Numbered from the stretch's first letter, positions 34,997 through 44,983 are shown. The stretch is DNA of 64,000 nt from Magnetospirillum sp. (GCA_024707145.1 JANQAI010000003.1:186001-250000); one strand, 5' to 3'. The notes: a model not told the origin generated them from the sequence alone. Made by a program: numbers and translations.

Positions 34997-36013
34997 ATGC
35001 CCCACCGCCTCAGAGCGCCCGACGATCCCGGCCGTACCCGCATCCTCTATCTGGCCCGTTACGCGCCGGACGAGCCGGTACTGGAAATGAAGCCGGACGG
35101 GGTCGCTTCAGGCTATGCCGAGTATCACTTCAACCTGTTCAAGGAATTGCAGGCCATCGGCTACGACGTGCGCTCCAGTTCCAAGCCCTATGCCGCCTGG
35201 GTGGCGGGCGGGAACGTGGATTTCGTCTTCTCGCTGCTCAACCGCATGCCCATGCGCAACCCCGAGGTCCACATTCCCAGCCTGTGCGAGTACCTGCGCA
35301 TCCCCTATCTGGGCGCGCCGCCCAACATCCGCGCCCTGGCCGAGGACAAGTACCTGAGCAAGCTGGCCTTCCGTTCGCTGGGGCTGCCGGTGGCGCCGGG
35401 CCGCGCCTATGCCATCGGCCAGGAACTCGCCCCGCCCGACTTCCCCGGCCCCTATTTCGTCAAGGACCGCTTCGGCGCCGCCTCGGAAGGCATCACCCCG
35501 GAAAGCCTGCAGGACAGTTGGGAAGGCGCAGCCGTCATCGTGCGTCGCTTCCACGGCCAGGGCCGCGAGGCTCTGGTGGAGCCCTACTGCCCCGGCATCG
35601 ATGTCACCGTGCCGGTCATCGGCCACGCCCCCTACTTGATTCTGGGCCATGTGGCGCCGCAGTCGGATCAGGTCGGCCACATCCTGACAGAGGGCTTGAA
35701 GGCGGACGACCACCTGGGCAACCAGCTGGTGGACGTGGGCGCCAGCGCTGGCGCCATGGCCGGCGACGTGGCGACGCTGTGGCGCGCGCTGGGACCCATC
35801 GACTATTTCCGGGCGGATTACCGCTGGGACCCGGCCACCGGCCGGCGCACCCTGCTGGAGATCAACATCTGCTGCTATCTCGGCCGGCAGGGCGCGCTGG
35901 CGCTGGCGGGACGGCAATGGGGCTTCAGCCGGCGCGACCTGGTCGCCCATGTGGTGGAATTCAGCCTGGCCCGCCAGCAGGCCATGCGGCAGCACTCACG
36001 CTGGATCATATAA
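34997..36013 (+). CDS. ATP-grasp ligase (D-Ala-D-Ala ligase-like)
   Basis: A 338-residue ATP-grasp enzyme. N-terminal domain with Rossmann-like substrate part (VDFVFSLLNRMPMRNPEVHIPSLCEYLRIPYLGAPP, as in Ddl/MurD-type ligases), then ATP-binding (PYFVKDRFGAASEGI; LVEPYCPGIDVTVPV) and Mg-binding (YFRADYRWDP ... LLEINICCYLG) motifs. Forms amide or thioester bonds with ATP. It stands alone between two AT-rich control regions inside the island, just before the TonB receptor, so it could make or modify a metallophore or a cofactor ligand. GGAAGAG precedes the start. Confidence 0.8.
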   Translation: MPHRLRAPDDPGRTRILYLARYAPDEPVLEMKPDGVASGYAEYHFNLFKELQAIGYDVRSSSKPYAAWVAGGNVDFVFSLLNRMPMRNPEVHIPSLCEYLRIPYLGAPPNIRALAEDKYLSKLAFRSLGLPVAPGRAYAIGQELAPPDFPGPYFVKDRFGAASEGITPESLQDSWEGAAVIVRRFHGQGREALVEPYCPGIDVTVPVIGHAPYLILGHVAPQSDQVGHILTEGLKADDHLGNQLVDVGASAGAMAGDVATLWRALGPIDYFRADYRWDPATGRRTLLEINICCYLGRQGALALAGRQWGFSRRDLVAHVVEFSLARQQAMRQHSRWII

Positions 36014-36251
36014 ACAAAGTTCGCAAACATACATTTGCGTACGGCGTACATTCTCGAACAATAATTAGTTTTTGAAAAATAACAATTGACATAATGTGAC
36101 AATCCTTGAAAACGTGATGCTCGGATCATCTTCGCATTGATCCATTCAGATGGCACAACCGCATGGCGGTATATTGTGCCGGAGCACGGCCTGAGCCGGA
36201 CTTTCACTCGTGATCTCCACGCCGTCGGCGCGTGGTGCGATGGAGCCCGGA
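36014..36251 (+). promoter_or_regulatory. Leader region of TonB/Fec/NifE-like operon
   Basis: A 238-bp AT-rich control region. GTAC-GGC-GTAC occurs at 36049-36059, AACAATAATTA at 36057-36067, TTGACA at 36085-36090, and the shared element at 36176-36201. No ORF. Confidence 0.5.
36176..36201 (+). other. Shared leader element, copy B (candidate cis-regulatory RNA/operator)
   Basis: Differs from 28911-28936 at one base. A second shared octamer CGGCGCGT follows at 36226-36233 inside a potential CCACGC/GCGTGG hairpin. The element ends 50 nt before the receptor start. Confidence 0.55.
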
Positions 36252-38429
36252 ATGCGCGTGCCCGTTATTGTTTCGTCCCGCCCTGCCCTTTTCGCCGGAA
36301 CCGCCGTGGCGCTGATCCTCGCCCTGATGGGCAGCGCCGCCGCCCAGAGCACCGCTCCTGCCCAGGCGGAAGACGAGGCCGTTCCCGAAGTGGTGGTCAC
36401 CGACAGCCCGGAACAGCCCGAGGGCAGCGCCGAAAGCGGCTATCGCGCCACCACCGCGACGATCGGGCCACTGGGCAAGGCGGCGCTGAAGGACACCCCC
36501 TATTCGCTGAACGTCACCTCGGGCGAGCTGATCGAGAACAGCAACGCCCACACCCTGGGCGACGCGCTCAAGACCAATCCCACCGCGACGCTGCTGATGT
36601 CGCCGAACACCGCCAGTTCCATGACCCGCATGATGGTGCGCGGCTTCACCGCCGCCGACCAGAGCGAGATGCGCGACGGGCTGGTGGACCGCAGCTTCTC
36701 GTTCCCGCCGCTGGAGAACGTCGAGCGCATCGAGGTCCTGAACGGTTTTTCCGGCTTCCTCTACGGCTTTTCCGCCCTGGGCGGGTCGGTGAACTACGTC
36801 AGCAAGCAGCCGACCGAAACGCCGCTGGCCAGTCTGGCGCTGGGCAATTACGGCGGCGGCATCAACTACGTCCATGCCGATCTCGGCGGTCCGGTGGAGG
36901 CAACCGGCGGCCGGCTGGGCTATCGCTTCAACGCCTATCGCGAGGACGGCGAGACCTTCATCGACGGCAGCGACCAGGAACGCACCCTGGTTTCGGCGCG
37001 CCTTCATTACAAGCTGGCGCCCGACAGCAAGGTGTGGGCCGACCTCTGGCGCCAGCAATACCACGCCGAAGGATTGCAGAGCTATTTCGCCCTGGGAGCC
37101 GGTGTGCGGGTGCCCGACGCCGCGAAATTCGACGCCTCACGCCAGTACGGCCAGGACTGGACCTACAACAAGGCGGAGAAGACCGTCGCGGGCGCCGGCT
37201 TCGACACCCGGCTGAACGACGTCTTCAGCCTGCGGGCAGGCTATCGCTACGGCTATATGTGGCGGCGCTACGCCTATGTCTCCAACACGCTGCTCAACGA
37301 TTCGGGCACGTATAGCGAGACGGCCGGCGCGAGCCCCCAGCAATACGAGACGACCCATTCGGAATACGCGCTGGTGGACGCCAACGTGAAGACCTGGGAC
37401 ATCGGCCATACCATCACCGCCGGCTACTCGGGTACGGACTACTTCTACATCCGCGGCGCCAACGACACGACGGCCCCCCTCGGCACCTCGACCATCGGCA
37501 ATCCGGTCACCTATGCCCAGCCAGCCCTGGCGGTCGGCGGCAAGACCCAGTGGCAGAAGCAGTATTTCGACAGCTACCTGATCGGCGACCGCATCGCCCT
37601 GACCGATTCCCTGTCCGCCCTGATAGGCGTCAACCATGCCGTGCTCAAGCAGATGGCGTGGGGCAGCACGGCGGTCATCAGCAACAGCAACTTCACCAAA
37701 AAGAAGTCCACCCCGTCCTACGCCCTCATCTACAAGCCGGCGCCCGACGTCTCGACCTACGCCTCCTACATGGAGGCGCTGGTCGGTGGCGAAAGCAGCA
37801 GCGCGGCCGGCGTGACCAACCGTTACCAGGTGCTGCCGCCCAGCGTCAGCAAGCAATATGAGGTGGGCGCCAAGGCCACCTTCGGCGGAATCGACGTCAA
37901 CACCGCGCTGTTCCGCATCGATAAGGTCAATTCCGAGGTCGATCCGGCGGACAACACCTTCAAGCAGGACGGCCGCGAGATCCACCAGGGCCTGGAGGTG
38001 ACGGCCAGCGGCAAGCTGACCGACCGGCTGACCCTGGTGGGCGGCGTCACCTGGATGGATGCCTTCATCGACAAGGCCGTCGCCAATCCCGCCACCCAGG
38101 ACAAGATTCCGGTCAACGTGCCGGAGAAGCAGGCCCGCCTGTACCTGGAATACGCCCTGCCCTTCGTCCCCGACCTGACCGTCACCGGCGGCGCCAATTA
38201 TTACGGCAAGCGCCCGGTCAACCCGCTCAACACCGACTACATCGACGCGGCCACCACCGTCGACGCCGGCCTGCGTTACCAGCCCGAAGTCTACGGCCAC
38301 AAGGTGGACGTCAACCTGACCGTCGCCAACGTCTTCGACACCGCCACCTGGGCCTATTACCGCAGCGGCGACGGCCTGCTGCTGGGGGCGCCGCGCGTGG
38401 TGTCGCTGTCGCTCAAGACCACGTGGTGA
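36252..38429 (+). CDS. TonB-dependent receptor, candidate vanadium/metallophore receptor
   Basis: A 725-residue outer-membrane receptor: signal peptide to AAAQS (~32), TonB box/plug (ATTATIGPLGKAALKDTPYSLNV ... MRMMVRGFTAADQSEM ... RIEVLNGFSGFLYGF) and a C-terminal barrel ending TTW. No STN domain, so no FecR-type signalling. Start selected with GGAG six bases upstream and by the signal peptide; longer in-frame starts lack one. Head of an importer operon embedded in the vnf island, so its ligand may be a vanadium complex or a metallophore usable for V/Mo/Fe; inferred. Confidence 0.85.
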   Translation: MRVPVIVSSRPALFAGTAVALILALMGSAAAQSTAPAQAEDEAVPEVVVTDSPEQPEGSAESGYRATTATIGPLGKAALKDTPYSLNVTSGELIENSNAHTLGDALKTNPTATLLMSPNTASSMTRMMVRGFTAADQSEMRDGLVDRSFSFPPLENVERIEVLNGFSGFLYGFSALGGSVNYVSKQPTETPLASLALGNYGGGINYVHADLGGPVEATGGRLGYRFNAYREDGETFIDGSDQERTLVSARLHYKLAPDSKVWADLWRQQYHAEGLQSYFALGAGVRVPDAAKFDASRQYGQDWTYNKAEKTVAGAGFDTRLNDVFSLRAGYRYGYMWRRYAYVSNTLLNDSGTYSETAGASPQQYETTHSEYALVDANVKTWDIGHTITAGYSGTDYFYIRGANDTTAPLGTSTIGNPVTYAQPALAVGGKTQWQKQYFDSYLIGDRIALTDSLSALIGVNHAVLKQMAWGSTAVISNSNFTKKKSTPSYALIYKPAPDVSTYASYMEALVGGESSSAAGVTNRYQVLPPSVSKQYEVGAKATFGGIDVNTALFRIDKVNSEVDPADNTFKQDGREIHQGLEVTASGKLTDRLTLVGGVTWMDAFIDKAVANPATQDKIPVNVPEKQARLYLEYALPFVPDLTVTGGANYYGKRPVNPLNTDYIDAATTVDAGLRYQPEVYGHKVDVNLTVANVFDTATWAYYRSGDGLLLGAPRVVSLSLKTTW

Positions 38430-39469
38430 CGGCCGTGGAACGCGTGGAAGCCATCCGGCTGGCCGGAAGATCGGCGACCCGCCGGGTAGGACTGGCGGCG
38501 ATCCTGGCGGCCCTGTTCCTGGGATCATTCCTGATCGGCCGCTATCCGGTGGCGCCGCACACCGTGATGGCCATCCTCGCCGCCAAGGTGCTGCCGCTTG
38601 CCCCCTTCTGGCCGCCCCAGGCGGAAACCGTGGTGCTGACCGTCCGGCTGCCCCGCATCCTGGCGGCCATGCTGGTGGGGGCCGCCCTGTCCAGTTCGGG
38701 CGCCGCCTTCCAAGGAGTGTTCAGGAATCCCATGGTCTCGCCCGACATCCTGGGCGTCGCCGCCGGGGCCGGCTTCGGTGCCGCCCTAGCCATCCTGCTG
38801 GGGTGGAGCGCGGCCGGCGTGCAGCTCTGCGCCTTTCTGACCGGCTTGGCGGCGGTGCTCGCCACCACTGCCATCGGCCTCTGGCGGGCGGGCGGCGGCA
38901 CCCTCGCCCTGGTGCTGGCCGGCATCATCGTCGGCACGGTGTTCTCGGCCGCCATCTCGCTGGTTAAATACCTGGCCGACCCGCACAACACCCTGCCCGC
39001 CATCACCTTCTGGCTGATGGGCAGCCTTGCCTCGGTGACCGCGGCCGAACTGGCGATGGCGGCCCTGCCCATGCTGGCAGGCCTGGCGATGCTGACCCTG
39101 CTGCGCTGGCGCCTCAACCTGCTGTCCTTCGGCGACGACGAGGCGCGCGCTCTCGGCGTCGACGTCACCCGCACCCGGGCGGTGGTGATCGTGGCCGCCA
39201 CCCTGATGACCGCCGCCTCGGTGGCCATCAGCGGCGTCATCGGGCTGGTGGGGCTGATCGTGCCGCATCTGGCGCGCCTGCTGGTGGGGCCCAATTACCG
39301 CGTGCTGCTGCCCACCTGCACCGTGCTGGGCGCCGCCCTCCTGCTGGCGGTGGACGATTGCGCCCGCGTCCTGGCCGCCGGCGAGGTGCCGCTGGGCATC
39401 CTGACCTCGCTGATCGGCGCGCCGTTCTTCCTCGCCCTGCTGTCCAACGGCCGCAAGGGGTGGGTGTGA
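38423..39469 (+). CDS. FecCD/BtuC-type ABC permease
   Basis: A 348-residue permease of the siderophore/B12/heme family with about ten membrane helices (QAETVVLTVRLPRILAAMLVGAALSSSGAAFQGVFRNPMVSPDILGVAAGAGFGA is the family hallmark region; GVIGLVGLIVPHLARLLVGPNYR is the coupling region). GTG start overlaps the receptor stop. It imports the ligand captured by the binding protein into the cytoplasm. Confidence 0.9.
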   Translation: MVTAVERVEAIRLAGRSATRRVGLAAILAALFLGSFLIGRYPVAPHTVMAILAAKVLPLAPFWPPQAETVVLTVRLPRILAAMLVGAALSSSGAAFQGVFRNPMVSPDILGVAAGAGFGAALAILLGWSAAGVQLCAFLTGLAAVLATTAIGLWRAGGGTLALVLAGIIVGTVFSAAISLVKYLADPHNTLPAITFWLMGSLASVTAAELAMAALPMLAGLAMLTLLRWRLNLLSFGDDEARALGVDVTRTRAVVIVAATLMTAASVAISGVIGLVGLIVPHLARLLVGPNYRVLLPTCTVLGAALLLAVDDCARVLAAGEVPLGILTSLIGAPFFLALLSNGRKGWV

Positions 39470-40278
39470 TGGTCCCACCCGTGGTGATGGAACTGGACGG
39501 CGTCGCCTGCGGCTATCGGGGCCGCACGATACTGGCGGGCATCCACCTGTCGGTGCGCCAGGGCGATTTCCTGTGCCTGTTGGGCCCGAACGGCGTCGGT
39601 AAGACCACCCTGTTCAAGACCATCCTGCGCCTGCTGCCGGCCAAGACCGGCACCATCCGCATCCACGGCGCCAACATCGCCCGCTGGCCCGTGGCCCGGC
39701 TGGCCGGCGCCATCGGCTACGTGCCCCAGGCCCATACCCCACCCTTCCCGTTCAGCGTGCTGGACGTGGTGTCCATGGGGCGCGCCGCCCATCTGGGCCC
39801 CTTCGCCCAACCGTCGCGCAGCGACATGGCCCTGGCCGGGCAAGCCCTGGACAGCCTTTCCATCGGCCACCTGGCCGAGCGCGCCTACACCGAGATCAGC
39901 GGCGGCGAGCGCCAACTGGCGCTGATCGCCCGGGCGCTGACCCAGCAGCCCAGCCTGCTGGTGATGGACGAGCCCACCTCCAACCTGGATTACGGCAACC
40001 AGGTGGGCGTGCTCGACCACGTGCGCGATCTGACCCGGCGCACCGGCATCGCCGTCATCATGACCAGCCACGATCCCAACCACGCCCTGTGCTATGCCAG
40101 CCGCGTCGCCTGCCTCGACCGTTCGGGCGGCCTGGCGGTGGGAGCGCCGGCCGACATGGTCACCGAGGCCTACCTGCGCGACACCTACGGTGTCCGCACC
40201 CGCTTGGTGGCGGTGGAGGGCGACGGCCGGCTGTGCCTGCCGCTGGGACGGGAGGACCGCCCATGCGCCGCCTGCTGA
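39469..40278 (+). CDS. FecE/BtuD-type ABC ATPase
   Basis: A 269-residue ATPase: Walker A GPNGVGKTT, signature ISGGERQLALIARAL, Walker B LLVMDEPTSNLD, switch His MTSHDPNHAL. Start overlaps the permease stop (TGATG). Extends 16 nt into the binding-protein gene. Confidence 0.92.
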   Translation: MVPPVVMELDGVACGYRGRTILAGIHLSVRQGDFLCLLGPNGVGKTTLFKTILRLLPAKTGTIRIHGANIARWPVARLAGAIGYVPQAHTPPFPFSVLDVVSMGRAAHLGPFAQPSRSDMALAGQALDSLSIGHLAERAYTEISGGERQLALIARALTQQPSLLVMDEPTSNLDYGNQVGVLDHVRDLTRRTGIAVIMTSHDPNHALCYASRVACLDRSGGLAVGAPADMVTEAYLRDTYGVRTRLVAVEGDGRLCLPLGREDRPCAAC

Positions 40279-41304
40279 TGCTGTTCTTGTTGCTGGCCAC
40301 TCCGGCCCAGGGGCGCAGCGTGGTCGACATGGCCGGCCGCGTGGTGGACATCCCCGATCAGGTAGAGCGCGTGGCCTGCCTGGAGGTGCTGTGCTACCCT
40401 AAGATGTTGATGCTGGGGGCAGAGAGTCGCGTGGCGGTGATGGTCGACACCGCCGCGCCGTGGATGAAAAGCCACCAATCCCAATATCGCCGCCATCCCC
40501 AAGACCACGGGTGACGCCAATATCGAGGACTTGCTGGCCCGGCGGGTGGACGTGGTGTTCTACCGCTATTCGCCCGAGCAAACCCTGGCGAAGCTCACCG
40601 AGGCCGGCCTCCCCGCCCTTCTCGGCCAGCCGCTCAGGCATGCCCGCAACGACGCCCAGGACTTCGTCGACGAAGCCAAGGCCATGGTGCGGCTGTTCGG
40701 CCAGGTGCTGGGCGGCGAGGCGCCGCGCCGCGCCGAAGAATGGTGCGCCTATTTCGACGAACGCGTCCGTTTCGTCACCGGGCGGGTGGCCCAGGTGCCG
40801 CCCAACCGCCGGGTCAGGCTCTATTACGTGCGCGGCCCGCAAGCGCTCAGCACCCAGGGGCGCGGCAGCTACACCTTCTGGGCCGGCACCCTGGCCGGCG
40901 CCGACATGGTGGTCAAGGACGCCCCCCTGGCCGACAAGGGCGCGGCGTCCATGGAGGACATCGTCCGCTGGGACCCCGAAGTGGTGCTGGTGGGCCGCCA
41001 GTATCCGCTGGACCTGGTGACCGCCGATCCGCGCTGGCGCGACGTGGCGGCGGTGCGCCAGGGCCGCGTCCACTCCATGCCCGAAGGGGTGTTCTACTGG
41101 GACGGCGGCCCCGAGACCGTGCTGACCCTGCAGTTCATCGCCAAGCTGCTCTATCCCGAGCTGTTCCGCGACTTCGACATGGCCGCCGAGATCAAGGCCT
41201 ATTACGCCCGCTTCTACCGGACCACGTTGTCCGATGACGACGCGACCAAGCTGCTGCGCGGCCAGTCCCCCGACGGCAGCCGCTTCAACCCCATGAATAA
41301 TTGA
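40263..41304 (+). CDS. FecB/BtuF-type binding protein (frameshifted)
   Basis: About 346 residues with a signal peptide (RRLLMLFLLLATPAQG) and the type-3 binding-protein fold (VVDMAGRVVDIPDQVERVACL ... IEDLLARRVDVVFY ... SMEDIVRWDPEVVLV). The frame breaks at AAAA 40467-40470; with one A fewer the chain reads WMKATNPNIAAIPKTTG without interruption. Receives the ligand from the outer-membrane receptor. The C-terminal tail (residues ~300-346) is a little longer than usual. Confidence 0.85.
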
Positions 41305-41312
41305 GGCGGCCC

Positions 41313-42648
41313 ATGACGACCACGTCCTGCACCAAGGCCAACAATGGCGGCTGCGCCTCCAAGGTCAACAATGGCGGCTGCGCCTTCCGGGGCGCCAAGA
41401 TGGCGCTGCAGCCCATCGTCGATGCCGCCCATCTGGTGCATGGCCCGGTGACCTGCCAGGGACTGTCATGGGACGTGCGCCCCACCGCCTCGTCCGGTCC
41501 GCGCCTCCATCGCGACACCCTGGTCACAGATCTGGGCGAGATGGACATCATCCATGGTGGTGAGGAGCGGCTGGCGGCGGCGGTGGAAGCAGTCATCGCC
41601 GCCCGCGAACCGGCCGGGGTGCTCGTCTACCAGACCTGCGTGCCGGCCCTGATCGGCGACGACGTCAAGGCGGTGTGCCAGAGGCTTACGGCGCGCTTCG
41701 GCCGCCCCATCCTCGCGGTGGACGTGCCCGGCTTCACAGGTGGCCGCGACACCGGCTCGAACGCGGCCGGAGACGTGCTGCTGGATCAGCTTATCGGCAC
41801 ACGGGAACCCGAGCGGCGCACCGCCACCGACATCGTGTTGATCGGCGAATACAACGTAGCCGGCGAGGTGTGGCAGGCCGCCCGGTTGCTCAGCGAAATG
41901 GGCATCCGCGTGCTGGCCTCCATCCCCGGCGACGGCCGCATGGGGGCCATCGCCACCGCCCACCGCGCCCGGGCGGCCATCGCGCTCTGCTCGCAGGCCA
42001 TGGGCGGGCTGGCGGCCAAGCTGGAGGCCCGCTACGGCATCCCCTTCGTACAGGGAAGCTTCTACGGCATGGGCAACATAGCAACCATCCTGCGCGGCAT
42101 CGCCGCCCTGCTGGCCACCCAAGGCGGCCCGGCGGACCTGCCTGCCCGCGCCGAGGCGATGATCGCCCGCCACCAGACCATGACCCAGGCGCGACTGCGC
42201 CCCTTGCGGCCCCTGCTGACGGGCAAGCTGGCGCTGTTGCTCACCGGCGGCGTCAAGACATGGTCGCTGGCCGATGCTTTGCGGGAAATGGGCATGGCGG
42301 TGGCCGCCACCACCCTGCGCAAGAGTTCCACCGACGACCGCCGCCGCGCAGCGGCGCCGGCTGGACGCCGAGCGCTTGTGGGACAGCGCCGATGACGACC
42401 GCGTGGAAGCCGAGTTGATGAGCGGGCGCATCGACGTGGTGTTGTCGGCCAATTCCATCCGCTATCCCGCCATGCGCACCGGTGTGCCGTGGATCGAGAT
42501 CAGCCACGAACGCCACATGCCCCTGTCGGGTTATGAGGGAGTGGTCAACCTGGCCGCCCGCATCCACACCGCCTTGCGCCACCCGCCCCGCCGCCTTGCC
42601 CCCGCTTCGGCGGCGCCCTGGCGCGCCGCCGGCGGAGGCGCCCCATGA
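41313..42648 (+). CDS. Second NifE/VnfE-like protein in importer operon (frameshifted)
   Basis: A NifE-family nitrogenase-like protein of ~444 residues. Three conserved cluster cysteines are kept: GGCAFRGAKMALQP, GPVTCQGLSWDVR, YQTCVPALIGDDVKAV. The N-terminus has a curious duplicated NNGGCA. No NifN-like partner is nearby. The frame breaks near 42340-42360 (one extra base in a GC-rich run), after which RRLDAERLWDSADD ... GVVNLAARIHTAL continues the fold. It sits between an Fec-type importer and TonB genes with overlapping ends, an unusual link of cofactor assembly and metal uptake. Could form a scaffold with VnfN or sense metal; unknown. Confidence 0.75.
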
Positions 42649-43277
42649 AGCACTGGCGCTGGGCCATCCTGGCCGTGGTCCTGCTTTTCCACGCGGCTGC
42701 GATCGCCGCCCTGGCGCCCGGACGGCACGAGGCAGCCCCGGTCATCGCACCGCCGGTGCTGGCAGTCAGCCTGATCACCGAACTGGCACCAGCCCCCATA
42801 CGGGCGGCAGCGCCGGAGCCGGCGCCAGAACAGCCCCCACCGCCCAAGCCTAGGCACATGGCCAAGCCGCACCCCAGCCCGTCGCCGACTCGGCCGTTCG
42901 AAAGGTCCGTGATAGAGCCCGCCACCCCGGCCACAGCGTCCGCACCACTCCCGGCAAACAGCGCGTTGGCTGCCCCTCCGACCACCGCCGGTGAACGGTC
43001 CCCACCCATGCGCGAACCGGCCGCCATCGCCTGCCGTGCCCCCGCCTATCCGCCCGAAGCCAAGCGCCGCCGCGAAACCGGCACCGTGATGCTGGGCCTG
43101 CTCATCGATACCGAGGGCAGCGTCATCGACCGCCGCATCGAGCAGTCCAGCGGTTCGGACACGCTCGATCAGGCGGCGCTGAACGCACTCGCCAAATGCA
43201 AGTTCACGCCGGGAACGGTGGATGGCCGCGCCCAGCAGGCCTGGGCCCGGCTGCGCTATGTCTGGAAACTGGAGTGA
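42645..43277 (+). CDS. tonB: TonB energy transducer, copy 2
   Basis: A 210-residue TonB protein: short cytoplasmic start, membrane anchor (WAILAVVLLFHAAAIAALAPG), Pro-rich linker (~55-115), and C-terminal domain (IACRAPAYPPEAKRRRETGTVMLGLLIDTEGSV ... AALNALAKCKFTPG). Overlaps both neighbours (ATGA, TGATG). Dedicated to the receptor upstream. Confidence 0.9.
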   Translation: MKHWRWAILAVVLLFHAAAIAALAPGRHEAAPVIAPPVLAVSLITELAPAPIRAAAPEPAPEQPPPPKPRHMAKPHPSPSPTRPFERSVIEPATPATASAPLPANSALAAPPTTAGERSPPMREPAAIACRAPAYPPEAKRRRETGTVMLGLLIDTEGSVIDRRIEQSSGSDTLDQAALNALAKCKFTPGTVDGRAQQAWARLRYVWKLE

Positions 43278-43987
43278 TGCCCATGCAACCCTTCTCCACC
43301 AACCTGCCCGAATTGTGGGCCCAGGGCGACCTCATCGCCCACGCCACCTTGGTCATCCTGCTGATCATGTCGCTGACCAGCTGGACCGTGCTGGCCATCA
43401 AGCTGGTCGAGCAGGCCCGCCTGCTGCACCAGGCCCACGCCGCCGAAGCGGCGCTGGGCGGCGCCTTGTCCATGGACCTGCTGCCAGCGACCGGCCCCTT
43501 CCGCGCCATCGCCACCGCCGGCCTGGAGGCGCTGCGCCGGTTCGGCGGCCCGCTGAGCGGCGAGGTGGACCGCCACACCTGGCTGTCCCTCGCCCTCGGC
43601 CGCGCTTTGGCGCGCGCGCTGGGACGGCAGCAAGGCGGCTTGGCGGTACTCGCCACCATCGCCTCGACCGCCCCGTTCGTCGGCCTGTTCGGCACGGTGT
43701 GGGGCATCCACCACGCGCTGGGCGCCATCGGCCTGTCCGGGCACGCGTCCATCGACAGGGTCGCCGGACCGGTGGGCGAAGCCTTGGTGATGACCGCCAT
43801 CGGCTTGGCGGTAGCGGTGCCGGCGGTGCTGGCCTACAACTGGCTTGGGCGGCGCAACAAGGTGGCCGCCGAGACCCTGCGCGACTTCACCGCCGGCGCC
43901 CATGCCCTGCTGCTGGCGCGGCGGGTGAGCGAACGGCCCGAACCGGTGCCGGTCCCCGCAGCCCTCTACGCCACCGGGACGGCCTGA
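43277..43987 (+). CDS. exbB: ExbB/TolQ-family protein, copy 2
   Basis: A 236-residue ExbB: helix 1 (HATLVILLIMSLTSWTVLAIKL), cytoplasmic segment, then TIASTAPFVGLFGTVWGI and the pore helix EALVMTAIGLAVAVPAVLAYN. Start is coupled to the tonB stop. Motor protein of the operon's own TonB system. Confidence 0.92.
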   Translation: MPMQPFSTNLPELWAQGDLIAHATLVILLIMSLTSWTVLAIKLVEQARLLHQAHAAEAALGGALSMDLLPATGPFRAIATAGLEALRRFGGPLSGEVDRHTWLSLALGRALARALGRQQGGLAVLATIASTAPFVGLFGTVWGIHHALGAIGLSGHASIDRVAGPVGEALVMTAIGLAVAVPAVLAYNWLGRRNKVAAETLRDFTAGAHALLLARRVSERPEPVPVPAALYATGTA

Positions 43988-43988
43988 G

Positions 43989-44403
<415 letters not shown>

Positions 44404-44407
<4 letters not shown>

Positions 44408-44820
44408 GCTATTTCGCCGACGAAGAGGGAGCAGCCGAGCCCGACATCAACGCCACGCCGCTGATCGACGTGCTGCTGGTGCTTCTGGTGATGCTGATCG
44501 TCACCATCCCCGTTCCCCTGCACTCTTTGGACACCGCACCGGCCAGCCGGGGAACGGGGCAACCGCCGCAACAGGCGCCTATCCGGATCGATGTCGCGTC
44601 AGATGGAACCTTGCGCTGGAACGGCGAAGCGCTCCCCGGCCTGGCCGCCCTGGAAACCCGCCTGTACACGGCGGCCAACACCGCATCGTTCCCGTCGATC
44701 CAACTCCACCCAGCCCGTTCGGTCTCCCACGCCAAAGTGATCGAGGTTCTGGCGGCTGCTCAACGGCAAGGCCTGCCCGGAATCGGCCTGATCACACAAT
44801 GGGGCAACGAAGCGGAGTGA
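44404..44820 (+). CDS. exbD: ExbD/TolR-family protein, copy 2b
   Basis: A second, divergent 138-residue ExbD (DINATPLIDVLLVLLVMLIV; VIEVLAAAQRQGLPGIGLIT). Tandem ExbD genes occur in some TonB systems and may build a heterodimer. Last gene before a strong terminator and the right boundary repeat. Confidence 0.9.
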
Positions 44821-44945
44821 TGTAGGGGAGAGCCAGCCCGAACGGCCACAGAAGCCGCCGAATTGCTGCGCGGGCTGATCGACGAGGTGCGGCTGATTCC
44901 GATATGATTCCGGAGCGATTTCTGGACGGGGTGATTGCGGAATCG

Positions 44946-44980
44946 AAAAGCCCGTTATCTCATTGAGATAACGGGCTTTT
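44946..44980. terminator. Bidirectional terminator at right end of vnf island
   Basis: A perfect 16-bp stem AAAAGCCCGTTATCTC/GAGATAACGGGCTTTT with a 3-nt loop; T-runs on both strands. Four bases before the tRNA-like repeat. Confidence 0.9.
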
Positions 44981-44983
44981 GAT

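Noticed and set aside
36152..36167. TGGCACAACCGCATGG as a sigma-54 promoter of the TonB receptor
   Set aside because: The -24 part fits but the -12 part has CATG in place of TTGC, and the GC is absent at the required position.
36252..41304. Cobalamin uptake (btuBFCD) controlled by a B12 riboswitch
   Set aside because: No B12 box or adenosylcobalamin riboswitch core is visible in the leader, and the context is nitrogenase.
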